This document shows positions 43,910-56,600 of a DNA stretch of 64,000 nucleotides, piece after piece. This stretch comes from Cylicocyclus nassatus (taxonomy: Eukaryota; Nematoda; Chromadorea; Rhabditida; Strongylidae): assembly GCA_958299035.1 (NCBI GenBank), contig CATQJL010000305.1, positions 62,840,127-62,904,126 on the forward strand, read 5' to 3'. The notes under the pieces are model-generated. The model ran no database searches. It was not told where the DNA came from and saw nothing but the letters and a program-made list of their open reading frames with translations. Within the stretch, counting starts at the first letter, position 1; the number at the start of each line of letters is the position of its first letter. The translations under genes were made by a program, and so were the position numbers.

Positions 43910-46900
43910 TCAGCTCTTCTTCATGTTTCGAATCTTATCGAGCCAAGACTTTTTATCGGGTTTAGGAAGTCGACTCGTGGGAGGACATGGCGGAGGGCTA
44001 CAATTAGGTCTTGGTGGGTCCAAAATATCCATTACAGGATGCCGTTCCTGGGGTCGACACTCCATTCGAGGAGATTCGAGGGTCTTCTGGAATTTCTCAC
44101 ACCTTTTTTTTGAAAAGACATTTGCTTTCGAAATGTGCTCACCACTTTTCTTTGCGCCAACTGCGATGGCGGTCTGATTCGAGTGAGATGAACAGGTTGG
44201 GATCGTTGGATCTTCGAAGTCCGTCTTTCAGCATCTCCGACAGATGCGCGTACGTCTTCTTTCCTTCGTTCGTCACTTTGCTTCCGCACGTCTTCCGCAT
44301 AAGTTGGTCGATCGTGATTATCCATACTGTAGCCTCTTTCAAGTCTGCGTAATCTATCAACGCGTTGCATGTCCGGAAGTTGGTCATATGCTGAAAAAAT
44401 AAAGGTCTAAAAAATTTAAATGCTATGATGAGTTACACAAAAGTAAGCAAATGTAAGAAATATTTTAACACAACGTATTTCTAATGATTGCTTAGTATTC
44501 CATATCGGAGGATTAGTAGGTGTACGGTACTACTCAATTCCTGCAAATCTCACCGATCTTTTCAGGCATTCGCTTACTGGACTTGAAAGGTTACTCGGTG
44601 TGCTGATTACAACACGTTTGATAACAGAACAGGTCTCTGTTGTGGCCAGACGACTTACCGTACAACTACCGTACACGGTTACTTTTAAATATCAAAAGAT
44701 GCACTTCGTTCAGCTGAGTTGGATGGTGCTCTCGAGTACAAATTCAATTCAAATACCTCTATGCTGCGGTGGTTTTTCCGCAAATTTTCGTATCATTACT
44801 GGTGTAGAGTTGGGACTTTGAAAAGGTAGTTCTTGAAGCGAAGAAGTTGGAAATTGTCCGGTGTCGATTGGTCTAAACAAACACAAAGGAATTTTAGAAA
44901 TTCCAAAAATTCAAAAAATCACAATGTCGTTATCTGGAGCCAACCTCTTGCTATAGCTTTCCGCACTGGGTTGTTTTCTAATCTTAATGCTTCTCCTTGT
45001 TTCTTCAAAACGTTTGAGACGACGTTGTTCTTCAACTTCGATCAGGCTGGATTCAGTAGCTTAGTTCTTATTTTGTTACATTTTTTTTTTACAAATTTCG
45101 CTATTTTTTTGACTCATCATACCTCATGGGTCTGTTAGAAGAATTTCGCGGCTTTTCGCGAATATACGCTGGTGGCGGCATTTTTCTCGACTTGTTATTG
45201 AAGGACATCTCTCTCATCATATGTTCAATTCGTGAAGTGGCATAAGGTTTTTCCTGAGCGTTTGAATGTGTTGCATCTGTAAATAAACCAGTTGTTTACG
45301 ATAATGTTTACGTACAGCGGGTCATGCTTAGGGCGGTAAATAGTATCCACTTAGGTTACTTGGGCTAATTTCTTGATTAGAATCATAACAAACCTGACTT
45401 ACTTCTTCCATTAGCAAACATTGTCAGGAACTCGCTTTCAAGGTCTTTTTCACAGTCAACAGTCTTCTTCGTCAGGATTCTTCTGGAGTTTTCTATTCGG
45501 GAACCTTGAAGTTTGAAGGGCAAGAAGAAGTTCATTTCTCTCTTGGCCTAGGAAAAAATGACGTATTAGAGGCCGATTGAGTGAACTCAGAGTTCTCACA
45601 AACCATTCTATTAGTCAAATCTTCGCCATGGAATGAGGCAGGGCGCTTTGGACGAGTTTCTCCTAGCCTTATGCGTAGCCTTTCGTTCTAAGAAATCCAA
45701 ATGTTTGACTAATTTTTTCTTCATTTTTTTTTTTGAGTTCCACCTTACCTGAGCATGCGTAACAAGTAATGAAGATTGAGCAGCTATTAGATCGAGCTCA
45801 GCGCGGATCGCTTCCCGCTCCCGATCTATTAGCGCCCATTTCAAATCGGAATATTTTCGTACAGTATTCTGTGTGAAGGAGTACAATGTTTCGTACAATG
45901 GCAATGCGTCTATTTTTCGTTGCCAAACGGCATCATCACAGCCGGATTCTGGAAGAATCTAGGTTAGCCATGGGGAGCGGAGTAACCAGTGATAAGTCAA
46001 AGGACAATCGGTTACCTAGATATCGACTCTGCATTAGAGCAAAGTTCTCTCGTTGAAGATTTTCGAGACGTTCGAGGCATGCCTGATGAGCGCTTCGTTC
46101 CTGTGCCAACCCATTCAATGTCTGAAAGTAGAAAAAAAAAATCATATCTTAGAAACCTTCTTCCATGAAAGTGAAACTTTGGAAGTGAGAAAATTTCATT
46201 TACTTGCTCCCTGTGAGGTGCTCTGGCAAAAGTATAAAATTCTTGAAGAGATAAATGGACTTAATTTTTTGGTTTTCTCTAATTGTATTCCCGTAACTGG
46301 TTAATCATTGCCTTCTTTATTTATTTTTCTGATAAAGAAAGGAACCGCATTATCGCTTAAGTACGAAGAGATGGATACAGGAAGCTTAATTCAAAAAGCT
46401 ATATCCACCTTTCCCCACCCTTCCCCCTTTCTCCACTTACCGATAATTTATGCTATCCCAGAACTTGGTGTTTTCCGTCTTTTTCAAATAGAAGCGCATG
46501 AGCTTTGGTCTTCTTAGGTGATTAGAAAGATATGAACCCAAGAAAAAAATCCTAGAAATTCCTATCGCAAAATTTTGCTGATATTGTCTACACTTCCTTT
46601 TCATGCGTTTCCAATTTTATTTACTCTCGTAATTAGCACAAAGTGGTCATAGGATAGTTGTTCAAAATCTCCTACCTTTTGCTGAATATTTGCAGCATCG
46701 AGCTTGATGCTTTGCACTTGACTCTGGAATTTTCGAAGACGTTGTTCAATCTGAAATTATATTATGATGCACGTCTCTGCAAAAATTGTTTTGTTAACAT
46801 TCAACCTTTTCTAGGGCAGTCATAGGCCCTCTGACAAGGCGTTCGTCCAGAGTCAATTTGTCCAGAGCAGCGTTCATCGCGCATCTTTGGCTTAAAGCAT

Positions 46901-49900
46901 CTATCTGTAATGGTGGAAATTAGGTGAGTGAGGAACAGATTTTGAAAGAGTCACAATCACTTAATCTGCATTATCAGACCTGCTCATCCAGTTTCTGTGT
47001 ATGGAACTGTAATTTGCTAAACTGTACGCTTTTCTCGCGAAGCTGCTCGACAAGACGTTGATTTCGCATCTGAAAATAATTCATTCAAGGCATGCATTTA
47101 TTCGCAAAAAAATGTGCACCTTTAACTCCTCGATTTCCGCTTCAAGACTTTCCTTTTCGTGCCTGAGTCGAGTCTCGCGATCAACTCGAAGTAGGCTTTC
47201 TAAATAGAAACTTTTAATCTCATTGTAATGGTATGATTCATAGGAAAGAAATATCTTTGACTTCAAAAAAATAATTACATCTGCAGAAACGACAGCTTTC
47301 TTTGAAGTTTACATACATTTTGGCTTGAAGGAATGCAAATCTTAGTTCAAATACCCCAACCTGGATGATCATAGTTATTGTGGACGTTTAAAAAAGATGT
47401 CGCTTTTCTTTTCGTTCGTAGATTATCGGAATCGTCACTGTCTTCTACTGGATAGTAAGACATCGGTCGCGGTGGCTAAAAATTAACTTTGGCTCTTCTG
47501 GAGCTGATGCAACTCAACATACGATTTTAAGGCACTTAGCAAGCACTTTATTGCCACTATGCAATGTCTATAGCTTTTCTTTTAGCAATTTCTACGAACA
47601 AAACCAACCTTCGCAGCTTGTCGTTGACGATGGCTTGAATTATCTGCAAAAGATATAGAGTGTCAGATTATATTAGGAAACTTATAAACATCATGCCAAT
47701 TAGAAGTGAAAGTGTTGGATTTCAGAGTTAATAATACTGAGCCCTGATATTTTTTCGCTTTCGGAAGCTCAATTTGAGGAAAAAAACTGGAATGGTAAGG
47801 TCAGTTTTCATCTAACTACCATTGAGATATCTCAGGTTGCTCCATAAGTCTTCACCAAAAAGATAGTCGTTCTAAAAATGTTTGAAAGAGGTTTCAATCC
47901 GCATTGTTGTATTTTTTCGAAACTTATGACACATACATTCTACTATGCATGTTAGAGGTGAAAAACGATCTATAGATTGTTCACTAAGAAACTCGCAAGT
48001 TATAACTATTCGCTGAAATATGGTCAAATCATCAAGACTTACCCTCAGTCAAATAAAAGTAGGTTGTGAAACAGCATAAAATAAAACCAAAAGTTTGCTG
48101 GGCCTTTCAGCATTTAGCGAATAAAATTTGAAAAACACGATTTAGTCGTTTCTATTTTTGCTTGTATCTGCCTCATATGCCAATACAAATTTCCTAAAGC
48201 ATATTGGAAAAGTGCTTGATTTTTTGAGCATCATATGAATCTATCAAAGTGGAAAAAATACGCTTTAAAAAATTTTGCTCAGCCTAATGGACCAACCCAA
48301 CCCAGTGTTAAGACGCTAAAAAAGTTTGTTATACTTTTTTCGTCTTCCTCTAAAAAACTTTAGAAAATTTGTCAGAATCTAATACTTTATATTCGGGAAG
48401 TTATGAAGGGCTACGTGTTCAATGAAAGGCGATTCTCTAAAAGCACTCCAGCCCCTATTTTTTATATTTTCAAAAATTCTCTCATTTTTCTTCTTCGTCT
48501 TTTTTTTTCTTTTATAGACTTCCGAGAGTAAGAAGGCGATTGGCAAGTTCAAGCTCTTTGGTAGCGCAAGCAGAAATCGTCCAAAGATATTGCGGGTAAT
48601 TTCATTTAAAATTGCATTTATCTGTTGTAACCACTTCCTTCCACCTTCCGTTGAGTGTACCAAAACTTATGTTCTTCCTAATAGAAAAAAATTGTTACTC
48701 AAATTCAGCATAGATTCGAATAGGTTAGATTTATTGGCTTGAATTGATTTGATAAATTATTTACCTATGTTAGAATACATCGCATTTGCCTCGTCCTCGG
48801 ACACCCTTCTGTGCCTTTTCTTCAAAATCGGCTTCGTCGCCGCTGGAAGCAGCGACGTGGCCGACACGGCCACATTTCGTTTTCGGAAACCGATCAGTTC
48901 GAGGAAGGATGAGCGACTGGAGGCTGAAAGTGAACTTGATTGATCTACATCGAACCAGATAGCGTTAACTGTACAAACTCACTCATTCCTTCGCTTGCGT
49001 CTCGGCTCGACGAAGCTGATGATGGCGAAGTACATTCAGACATAGACATGTCACACCGACGCGCAGCTGTTCGTCGATTTCGACGTTCAATCTGAAAAAA
49101 AAATAAACGAAAAAAATTGTAATTGAGTGGTGCATGAAGAGAAAATTAATTTGATGTCACTTTCTCCATCTCCTACGATATAATATTATCATCTCAATGT
49201 TCTGTTATTTTGGATCAAGAGAATGTAGCACATGCGAACGTCAAACGCTTGAGATCATCTACTAGGTTGTCCCATGGCTAAACCCCTTTTTTTAATAAAT
49301 CAAATTGTATTTGTTTCTCTAGCAGACGTGTGAAGAAGAGGAAGCTCTGCACCGTGACCGACCACCCAACATTTCTCTCAAGTTGGATCTTGTAAAGTTG
49401 GAAACCAAGATGGAAGAAAGTTTTACCATTTAAAAATTGTTTGCCGAAAATCCTATGGACTCTCAAATTTATCCCAATACAGTAAATAAATAGTTGCATA
49501 CATATTGGCATTTGATAAATTTCCTTTCGCATAGAAATTAGAAGTTATTTGACTTTATAGCTTAATTTTATCTAGGAGTGAAATTTGATTCATAATATTA
49601 GGTCGGTGCAAAAGTTTTGGCGTAATTCAAATAAAATTCAATAAATTTCCAAATACTAAACCTGAACTCAAGGTCCGGTACCCAAAAAATACCGTAAGGC
49701 CTCCGCTTCATAAATGATGTTAAAGCATGACATTCTACGGATTAATTTGTGAGGCTTCAACCTCGCGTGGAAATACAAACATAAAAAATTTCATGAAAAA
49801 TTTTGCGTGAAATCTTCTTATCGCCGCAGTTTTTCTACAGAAATACAGTTGGGAACCAAAAATAACACTTAATGCCTATTTGAAACACTGTGACGGTTTT

Positions 49901-52900
49901 GGAGCATCAAAGTGTGTTTCTGTAGAAAAACGGCGATAAGGGGATTTTTTTGTAAAGTGAAATTTTTCATGAATTATTCACTGCATTCCATACGAGATCG
50001 ATGCCTCCCAAATTGATCTATGGACTTTTGCCGTCAAGGAATTCCACATTTTTTGGGGAGATAACGGCTTTTAGCGATTTTCTAGCATCAAACTCAAAAA
50101 TGCAAAATTTGAATAGATGAAGAGGAAGCCTTGCGGTATCCTTAAAATAATGAACCATGAGCTTAATCTAGTATTTGAAAAGTTAGTGATTTTTGTTTAA
50201 TTTACGCCAGAACTTTTGCACCGACCTAAATTTCTTTCGCTAATCCACGCCAAATCTTAAATCATAAATATACTTGAATAATACATCGTCATACACATAA
50301 ATCTTAGGCATTTCTCAGTCATTAGCTTTGAGATAATCGCTGGCCTTTGGCGATTTCCTTTCTTCCTCAGCAACAATGATGACTGCGTTCAGCATAATGG
50401 CCAGTTGTATGTAGTGTATAATTTTTATGACCATTCGTAAAGAACAAATGTCATCTCCCACCCATGTCGAGATGGATCGTAAGAATTCAAAGGATCTCCT
50501 ATTCATGGTCGAGAAAAAATGCGGGAAAAGTATTTCGTTTGCGGAATCGTAATAGCTCTAAGTTTCTAGAAGACAAGCAGCATGGCTGCGGCAGCAAACT
50601 TCTTGAATTCAAAGTTGCAGGCTGAAAAAATCAAGGAAGTTTCCTAGATCTCGATAGAGATTTCAAGGCTGCTGCCAACTACAACATTTTTGGCTTCCCC
50701 TCCTCTCCCTTGAGAAACTACCACTACTCGCGAGCAAACAATTTGTGAGTTACGGTTACTTGTGACTATGTCCAATGGTTTGATAAATCTTAGCTATTAT
50801 GTCAGTTTGACTAAGGGTAGTTTTTTCTTTTACCTTAGGGTAATGCTCGTCTGCTTCGCTATCGCTAAGCTCTGGTTTTACCAAAGGAGGAGCTCGTGTA
50901 CCGCTAGAGCCCTGCGAAAAATCCGTAGAGATTGAGGATGCGGTGAGAGGATCCTAAATCAAAGAAAATCTTGAGGTACAGAATTGAAGGGGTCAAAGGC
51001 AGGAAACTAAAATAAAAATTCCAATAGGACAAGTTTGAGCTTTTCATTTTGAGAATCTATATCTCAAATCCAAAAATCCAAATTTCTTTATTCGAAAGTT
51101 TACGGCACCTTCCTAGGAGGTGTGGTAAGCCGATCTCGTGCTCCAGTGCGAATTTCAGCATGACCAGATCGTCGCAAACGGGGAAAAATATTTGTGCGTG
51201 AGTCGAATATGGCCGATACTCGTTGAACAACATTCTGAAATGGCAAGGTTAAAATAGGATTAACTGGCTCATTTCATCACTTTTTTTCACTCCCCAGCCT
51301 TGTGAAAATTCGCATTGAATGCACAAACCTTGGATCTAGGAGGCGGTGCAAGTCTCGTTTTGAGTCTTCGATTTTCCGTTCTCAACGAGCCAATTTCATC
51401 CACTAGACTGCATAAAACACCTAGAATTTCTTATTCTGAGATTTATCGAAACACTATACTCTTCAGTAACTTGATAGTCAGTCCTAATTCGGATATTTTC
51501 CAAAGATAACTCACTAAGAATAGGTGCAGGATCTTGTGGCACTGCTTCCTCCTCTTGCTCGTTATTTTGTAGCGATGCTCGCATTTCTTCAAGCTCTCGC
51601 AGGAAATCATCTTCTTCTGACTCGTATCTAAAAAGGATTGAGTTCAGTTTCAATTTGAAGTTCGTTTTCACTTTGCATATTCATAATTTTTCATAATGAG
51701 CATGAAAAATGTCAGAAATAATAGATGTAAAAATTTTCGGGCCTCTTGTTCCCCTTAGCCTCTACACTCGCTCTCGCAATTAGTAATGGGCTGAATTTGA
51801 TCAACAACGTTTCTTGGAATTGCAGCAATAACTAGGATCGGCATATTTTCTTCTTCTACTTATTTTTTTATTATCTTCTTCTATATCTATCTCACATTTG
51901 CCAATCTTGAATTTTACCATGTGAAATCCTTTAAATTTATTGCACGCTAGGATCATTTCATCTACGCAATAATTAGGCAACAAAGTCCATTATGGATCTA
52001 CATAAATCGTTGGGTCCTCAAAAAACTTTAAACTGCTCGTTAAAGTGCTTCGAAGCGGATACGAAGAGGAATAGGGCAATCAAAATAATTACATGAGAAA
52101 AACAAGCACGTTTGAGAGGTATTAAGGCTGCATAATCGGTACTGATGGTTCTTTAAAATGTCTGACTCCGTACGCATTCACATTGGTGTTTGATGTTTAG
52201 AATGAGAGTTTTAGTCAAAGTGAGATGCCTATATGGGTCCAAAATGAACTACCTAAAACTACTGTCTCGGACATCAACGAAAATCTTTTTTCTAATTCTT
52301 TGATTTATGAGAAGTATTCTTATTTTTGTTCATGTATGACAACGTTTACCACATATCACGCTTACTTCTAATTCAGATTATTTTCTTATAATTAGTACTA
52401 TGAAACTTGTCGTGCAATGCTCTTTACCACTAAGAAAATATTGTGACCTCCTTTATTCTTGGACTTGCTGGGTAGAAATGCTTCTCACTTTTTTCTACGA
52501 ATACAAAAAACGGGTCCGTCTTTTAGAAATTCGTCTTGTGAATGTGCTTTTAGTGTTCTAACAATTGTTTATTAGCTATTCTATCAATTATCTCCATGTG
52601 CGAAATTGTCCTTAACCAAATTGATCCTCCCCATATGCAGTACTATTTTTTTAGGTTTTACTTTCAACTCTTCTCTTCCGGTTTTGGTCATGCCTAGTAT
52701 AATGGACCGTAATTTTATTTTTCCCATCTTAGTGCAAACATACTACTGCTCAAGGAGAAGAGCATCTACAACTGTATACACTTACGGCTGTACATCTAGA
52801 TGTATGAACTATGTAACTGATACAGGGGGAGGGGCATGACCCCGTGGACGATTTTGCCAATCTAATCTCAACATTTTTCTGATTTCAAGTCATGAACTGG

Positions 52901-53682
52901 CAGTTCCATTACTAAATATCTGTATCTGATCTGCACAGATGCCTGAGTGAGTGAAAATAGCAGATTATCCAAAGCAAAGATCCAGTTTTTGTTACAATTC
53001 TTTAGGTTTTGGCTTCCTTCAATGGATCAAATTTTTGAATGTTTGGAAATAGAGCTTGCATTGGAGAATAGGGATTCAAAGCTTAGTAAAATATGATGAT
53101 GTTTAGGTCAGAAGTCATGAAACCAAAGTCATTTATTATTTTCTGTATGGTTCTTATGCGCAAAATCTTGATCTACAGCCAAATTTGGGTGTATGTCCCA
53201 CGGCGCGGATCCTATTGCCAGATAGAATTAGATTAGATTACTAGATTCAAGCAGCCTAAAGCAAGGTTCTGGGGCTTTAGACTGTGAATTCATAAATGTG
53301 TTAGCAGAGTATAATACACGTATATTATTATTATCAAGCATAGGGAATCCTATGAAGAACAAGAGCAAATAAACATGACAACAATAAGAACAACTATCAG
53401 CATTAAAGGTGTAATGATTGCAACTGGCCTTGTAGAAGTCTAAAGGAAAGTTTCGTGTGGATCTGGCATTTCAAAAGTTAACTGCATCAAGTTAAAGGGT
53501 ATTATAAATTTGGTCAAATCCTCGCTTTACGAGAATCGTCTCCTGTTAGTCGATTTTTGATTTTTGAATTCAATAATTTCGTTGAATGACAAAAATACAA
53601 ATACTTACCTGTCGATGATCTCTCTGACCGAATAGGAGCCAGCCGTCGATGGTTGACTGCTGCCGGTCGACGCAGCGGTCAT
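43910..53682 (-). CDS. Large coiled-coil protein of unknown family (21 exons)
   Basis: The model is complement(43910-44086, 44143-44390, 44757-44872, 45123-45276, 45403-45547, 45604-45687, 45749-45948, 46016-46121, 46676-46750, 46806-46904, 46980-47069, 47120-47199, 47361-47475, 47609-47643, 48765-48923, 48983-49091, 50834-50953, 51109-51234, 51329-51402, 51515-51627, 53609-53682): 2499 nt, 832 aa. Every junction is in phase with GT-AG ends. The N-terminus is Ser/Thr-rich, then SYSVREIIDRYESEEDDFL and a Ser-rich acidic linker. Residues ~310-560 form heptad-type coiled coils (HEKESLEAEIEELK, QRLVEQLREKSVQFSK, RLENLQRENFALMQ). The C-terminal third is basic and proline-rich, ending SWLDKIRNMKKS. 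There are no transmembrane segments. The ATG is the first Met after an in-frame stop. I do not recognise the family; a cytoskeletal or scaffold role is a guess. Exon 3 uses an internal CTAG acceptor because the nearer one would create a stop. Confidence 0.8.
49263..49330. repeat. Lone mariner-type terminus in an intron
   Basis: TAGGTTGTCCCATGGCTAAA and the next ~50 bases resemble the end of the element at 25800 (TTAGGTTGTCCCAAAAGTAA, followed by similar T-rich and GTTT(C/T)CTAG words). No partner end was found, so this is a truncated copy inside the intron 49092-50833. Confidence 0.5.
49598..50229. mobile_element. Mariner-type MITE in an intron of the coiled-coil gene
   Basis: The left end TTAGGTCGGTGCAAAAGTTT pairs with the right end near 50205-50229 (TTAGGTCGGTGCAAAAGTTC on the minus strand). 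Internal arms such as the TAGAAAAACGGCGATAAG block pair as well (49800-49850 against 49920-49950). The left flank is TA; the right flank is mutated. It lies in the intron 49092-50833. Confidence 0.7.
51628..53608 (-). other. First intron of the coiled-coil gene
   Basis: A 1981-bp intron with GTAAGT donor and TTTTTAG acceptor. It holds several short open frames without motifs. Nothing else was recognised. Confidence 0.5.
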
Positions 53683-56600
53683 TTTCGGTTGTGCAGTCGT
53701 TGGTGCAGCCGGATCGGTGGTGACGGCACCTCGTCGTCGCCGTTGTAAAGCCGCTTGGCCAAAACAGCAGCATCTCGACGATCAAATGTGCGCGAGCGAC
53801 ACCGGATCGGCATCGAATGACCACAACATTTGTGGACTCGATGCAGTTTGAAGGCCCCAAGAATCTCATTTCTGGGCTTCTAAGGGTTTCGGAAGTGGAC
53901 CATCTCAAAAGACCGAAGATCAGTTGCTGCCCGAAAAATAATCGCACAGAAGAAGGAGATAAACAATCGGGAAGTCATTACTGCCGCTGTGATTGAAAAT
54001 GCTCCTCCTTGGCTATTCTCGTCTACTCAGAGCTAATTCTAGTTCCAGTTCATCTCCTTCATGTCAACAGAGTCAGCCCTTGGCTATCATTGACCAGTAT
54101 AACCCGAACTGCAAGTTTTGTGAGCTTTTGCCATTCTTCTCCAAGTGTTACTTTCCATGGACGAAACTTTGTTCTACAAATGCATTGCCTATTTCATTTG
54201 GAAGCTCTTTTCTCCTAGTTTTCTATGTAAGCACTCGTTTTTATAAAGTTCTGTTCAGTTCCGTGGTTCCTCTCCCTAAATGTGATATTCTTTCTATTTC
54301 CATCACATCTGCTAAGAAATGAAATTTTCGAAAATGCATGTAACGTTGCTAGAAATTTGCTCTTCATACTGCTTACCAAGCTGAAGATTTCAAAAAAAAC
54401 TTCATTCAAAACTTTTCATACATGGCTTGTCGTTGTAGTCCTTGTAATGTGAAATCAATATTTACGAAGTAGCAAAACGTTCTTTATGTAGCAGGACTGG
54501 ACTTAGTATATTTCACGTTGAAAATCAAAAAATTTGTTCGTAATTTGCTCAGCGAAACGATTAAAAAAATTTGAGAAAAGCGCATCTTTTTGCCACCTCA
54601 GAGAGAACAAACGGTAACTTCTTCCTCTTACAAAAATTTATTACGAAATTCTGTAAGAATCCAAGCCAGCAGCACAATTCAGCTGACCATTGGCTATACA
54701 ATGAAAATCCTACGACAGTAAAGCTGCGTTATGGTTTCTCAAAATATAGTCCTCCAAAAAGTATTTGGCGATCTTCGTAATAGAAAACCTTTCTCGCACT
54801 TGTTGCAACTTTTCGGTTATGCATAGTTTTGGCAACATTTGTATATTTTCACAAATTAGCCCTTAAGCAATGATCATTTAGTAAAGAGTCTTGGCGAATC
54901 AAAATTTGAGAGGGAAAGTGGATAGAGCATTTGGAACAGAATCATAGAAGAAACTCTCGTGGCGACAATTGATAAATACTTTCACCGACTAGTTTTTTCC
55001 GCTTATCTGCTCAGATACCCAACGATTATGGAATGAATGAATCTAGAGGGGAAAAAACATTTTTGATACTAAAAATTATGATCTCGTAAAAGTTCGAGGT
55101 TAGCTTGAAAAAATTTGTGCAAATTTTAGGAGTAGGTACAAGTTCAAATTATCTCTTCAATGAAAATATGCATCAGCACCACAAAGGTGGTCGTACAACA
55201 TGTTCCTAAATAGCAGCCGTAGCAGAACGTCTTTGTTCGAATAGGTTTACAGAATCACCCTTCGTTGCACAAATTAGAAATTGATTGCGGTAAATATGAG
55301 GCTGCTGCATAAGTTCTGTCCGATTTAAATTTTTTTATGTAAAATTGTCATAGCTTCTTTCCCTACTTTTCTCCAAGGTCTTAGTTTCTATGTGTTGCAC
55401 AGTTTCTTGGGCTATCAGACACATATTGAAACTTGTGAAAATTCTTGTTGAGGAAGAAGCAAGAACCCAAAAATTCAAAAAACTCAACTTATGTACTTGA
55501 CAGCCTTTGAATTTGTTTTCCATGAAGAAGATGATGATCATTTCATTTTTTATGCAAAGCGCAAATTACCGCGGTGATAGCTTCTATTTTTTCTAGCGAA
55601 CTCTTTAGCCTTTTTGTGTCATCGTTTTCCATCTCTGGCTTCAACAAGCGACCGGAAGGATAGCCACATAATTATGTCAGCAAACATACATCATCCTTTT
55701 TTGGTCTCAGCTCTTTTGACTTTGTGATTTTAAAGCTTTCAAAAACATCTGCGAAATACCATATACTTCCCTTCCTTAATCGTGTTCGCTTCAGCTCTTC
55801 GCATTTTCAATATCAACTTTTATGGAGAAACGGCTAGAAACATTTATCAAGTTGGCGCATTTCCAATAATAGGCTACAGCTATTTGATGAAGGAAGGAAG
55901 AAAAAGATTGTAGTCAATCCACATTTCCATGAATTGAATTTTATATCATATCTGCAAGTTACATATTTATTCGTTTAACTAAGAGCGCTCACAAAAAACC
56001 TTGGGTTTTTAAAATAATACTTTTAGTATACTCTCGGACTTTCAAGCTCTTACGAGCTGTATTCTATGGCTATAAAATTTTTGCTAAAATAAAGCTCCGT
56101 TGCAGTTCCGGGTATAAAAAATAAAAACATAAAGGGGTCTGAAAACCTCTTTTTTCGCTTTTCTCACGATCGCTGGATATTCAAGAACTTTTTATGCCCG
56201 ATGAAATCCCGAGCTTTTCGGTTTTTGATTCTTCCCACGACAAAGCTTTGCCAAATCGCACATCAGAAGAGAAGAGAAGACAAAAACTGACTTATATTCC
56301 CATTTCTTGTTTTCTCGCTCAAAAACCACAAAAATGACGAATTGGCCTTTGCAACTTGCTCTTTGGTCAATTTGACAAATTTCTTATCTAATTGGAAGCC
56401 AAAACGCTGCAGAGCATAGAAAAATTTTGCAGGATCAGATGTCAGTCTTCTTTCCATGATTTGCATCCTACTTTTTCAATGTATACTATCCGAAGTGAGC
56501 TTAAACAGCAGAACTATGCTAGGCATCACTATCGTTATGGTCATTCAGCATTTCCTGAAAAAAAAACGTAAGATACGTGCAATAGCAGTTTGAAATCAGT

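Noticed and set aside
47835..48300. Possible mariner-type element in an intron (TCAGGTTGCTCCATAAG and GCTCAGCCTAA)
   Set aside because: The two ends do not pair with each other.
53570..53947. 125-codon minus-strand ORF over the first exon of the coiled-coil gene
   Set aside because: It is in a different frame from the exon that joins in phase to the next 20 exons; a shadow frame.
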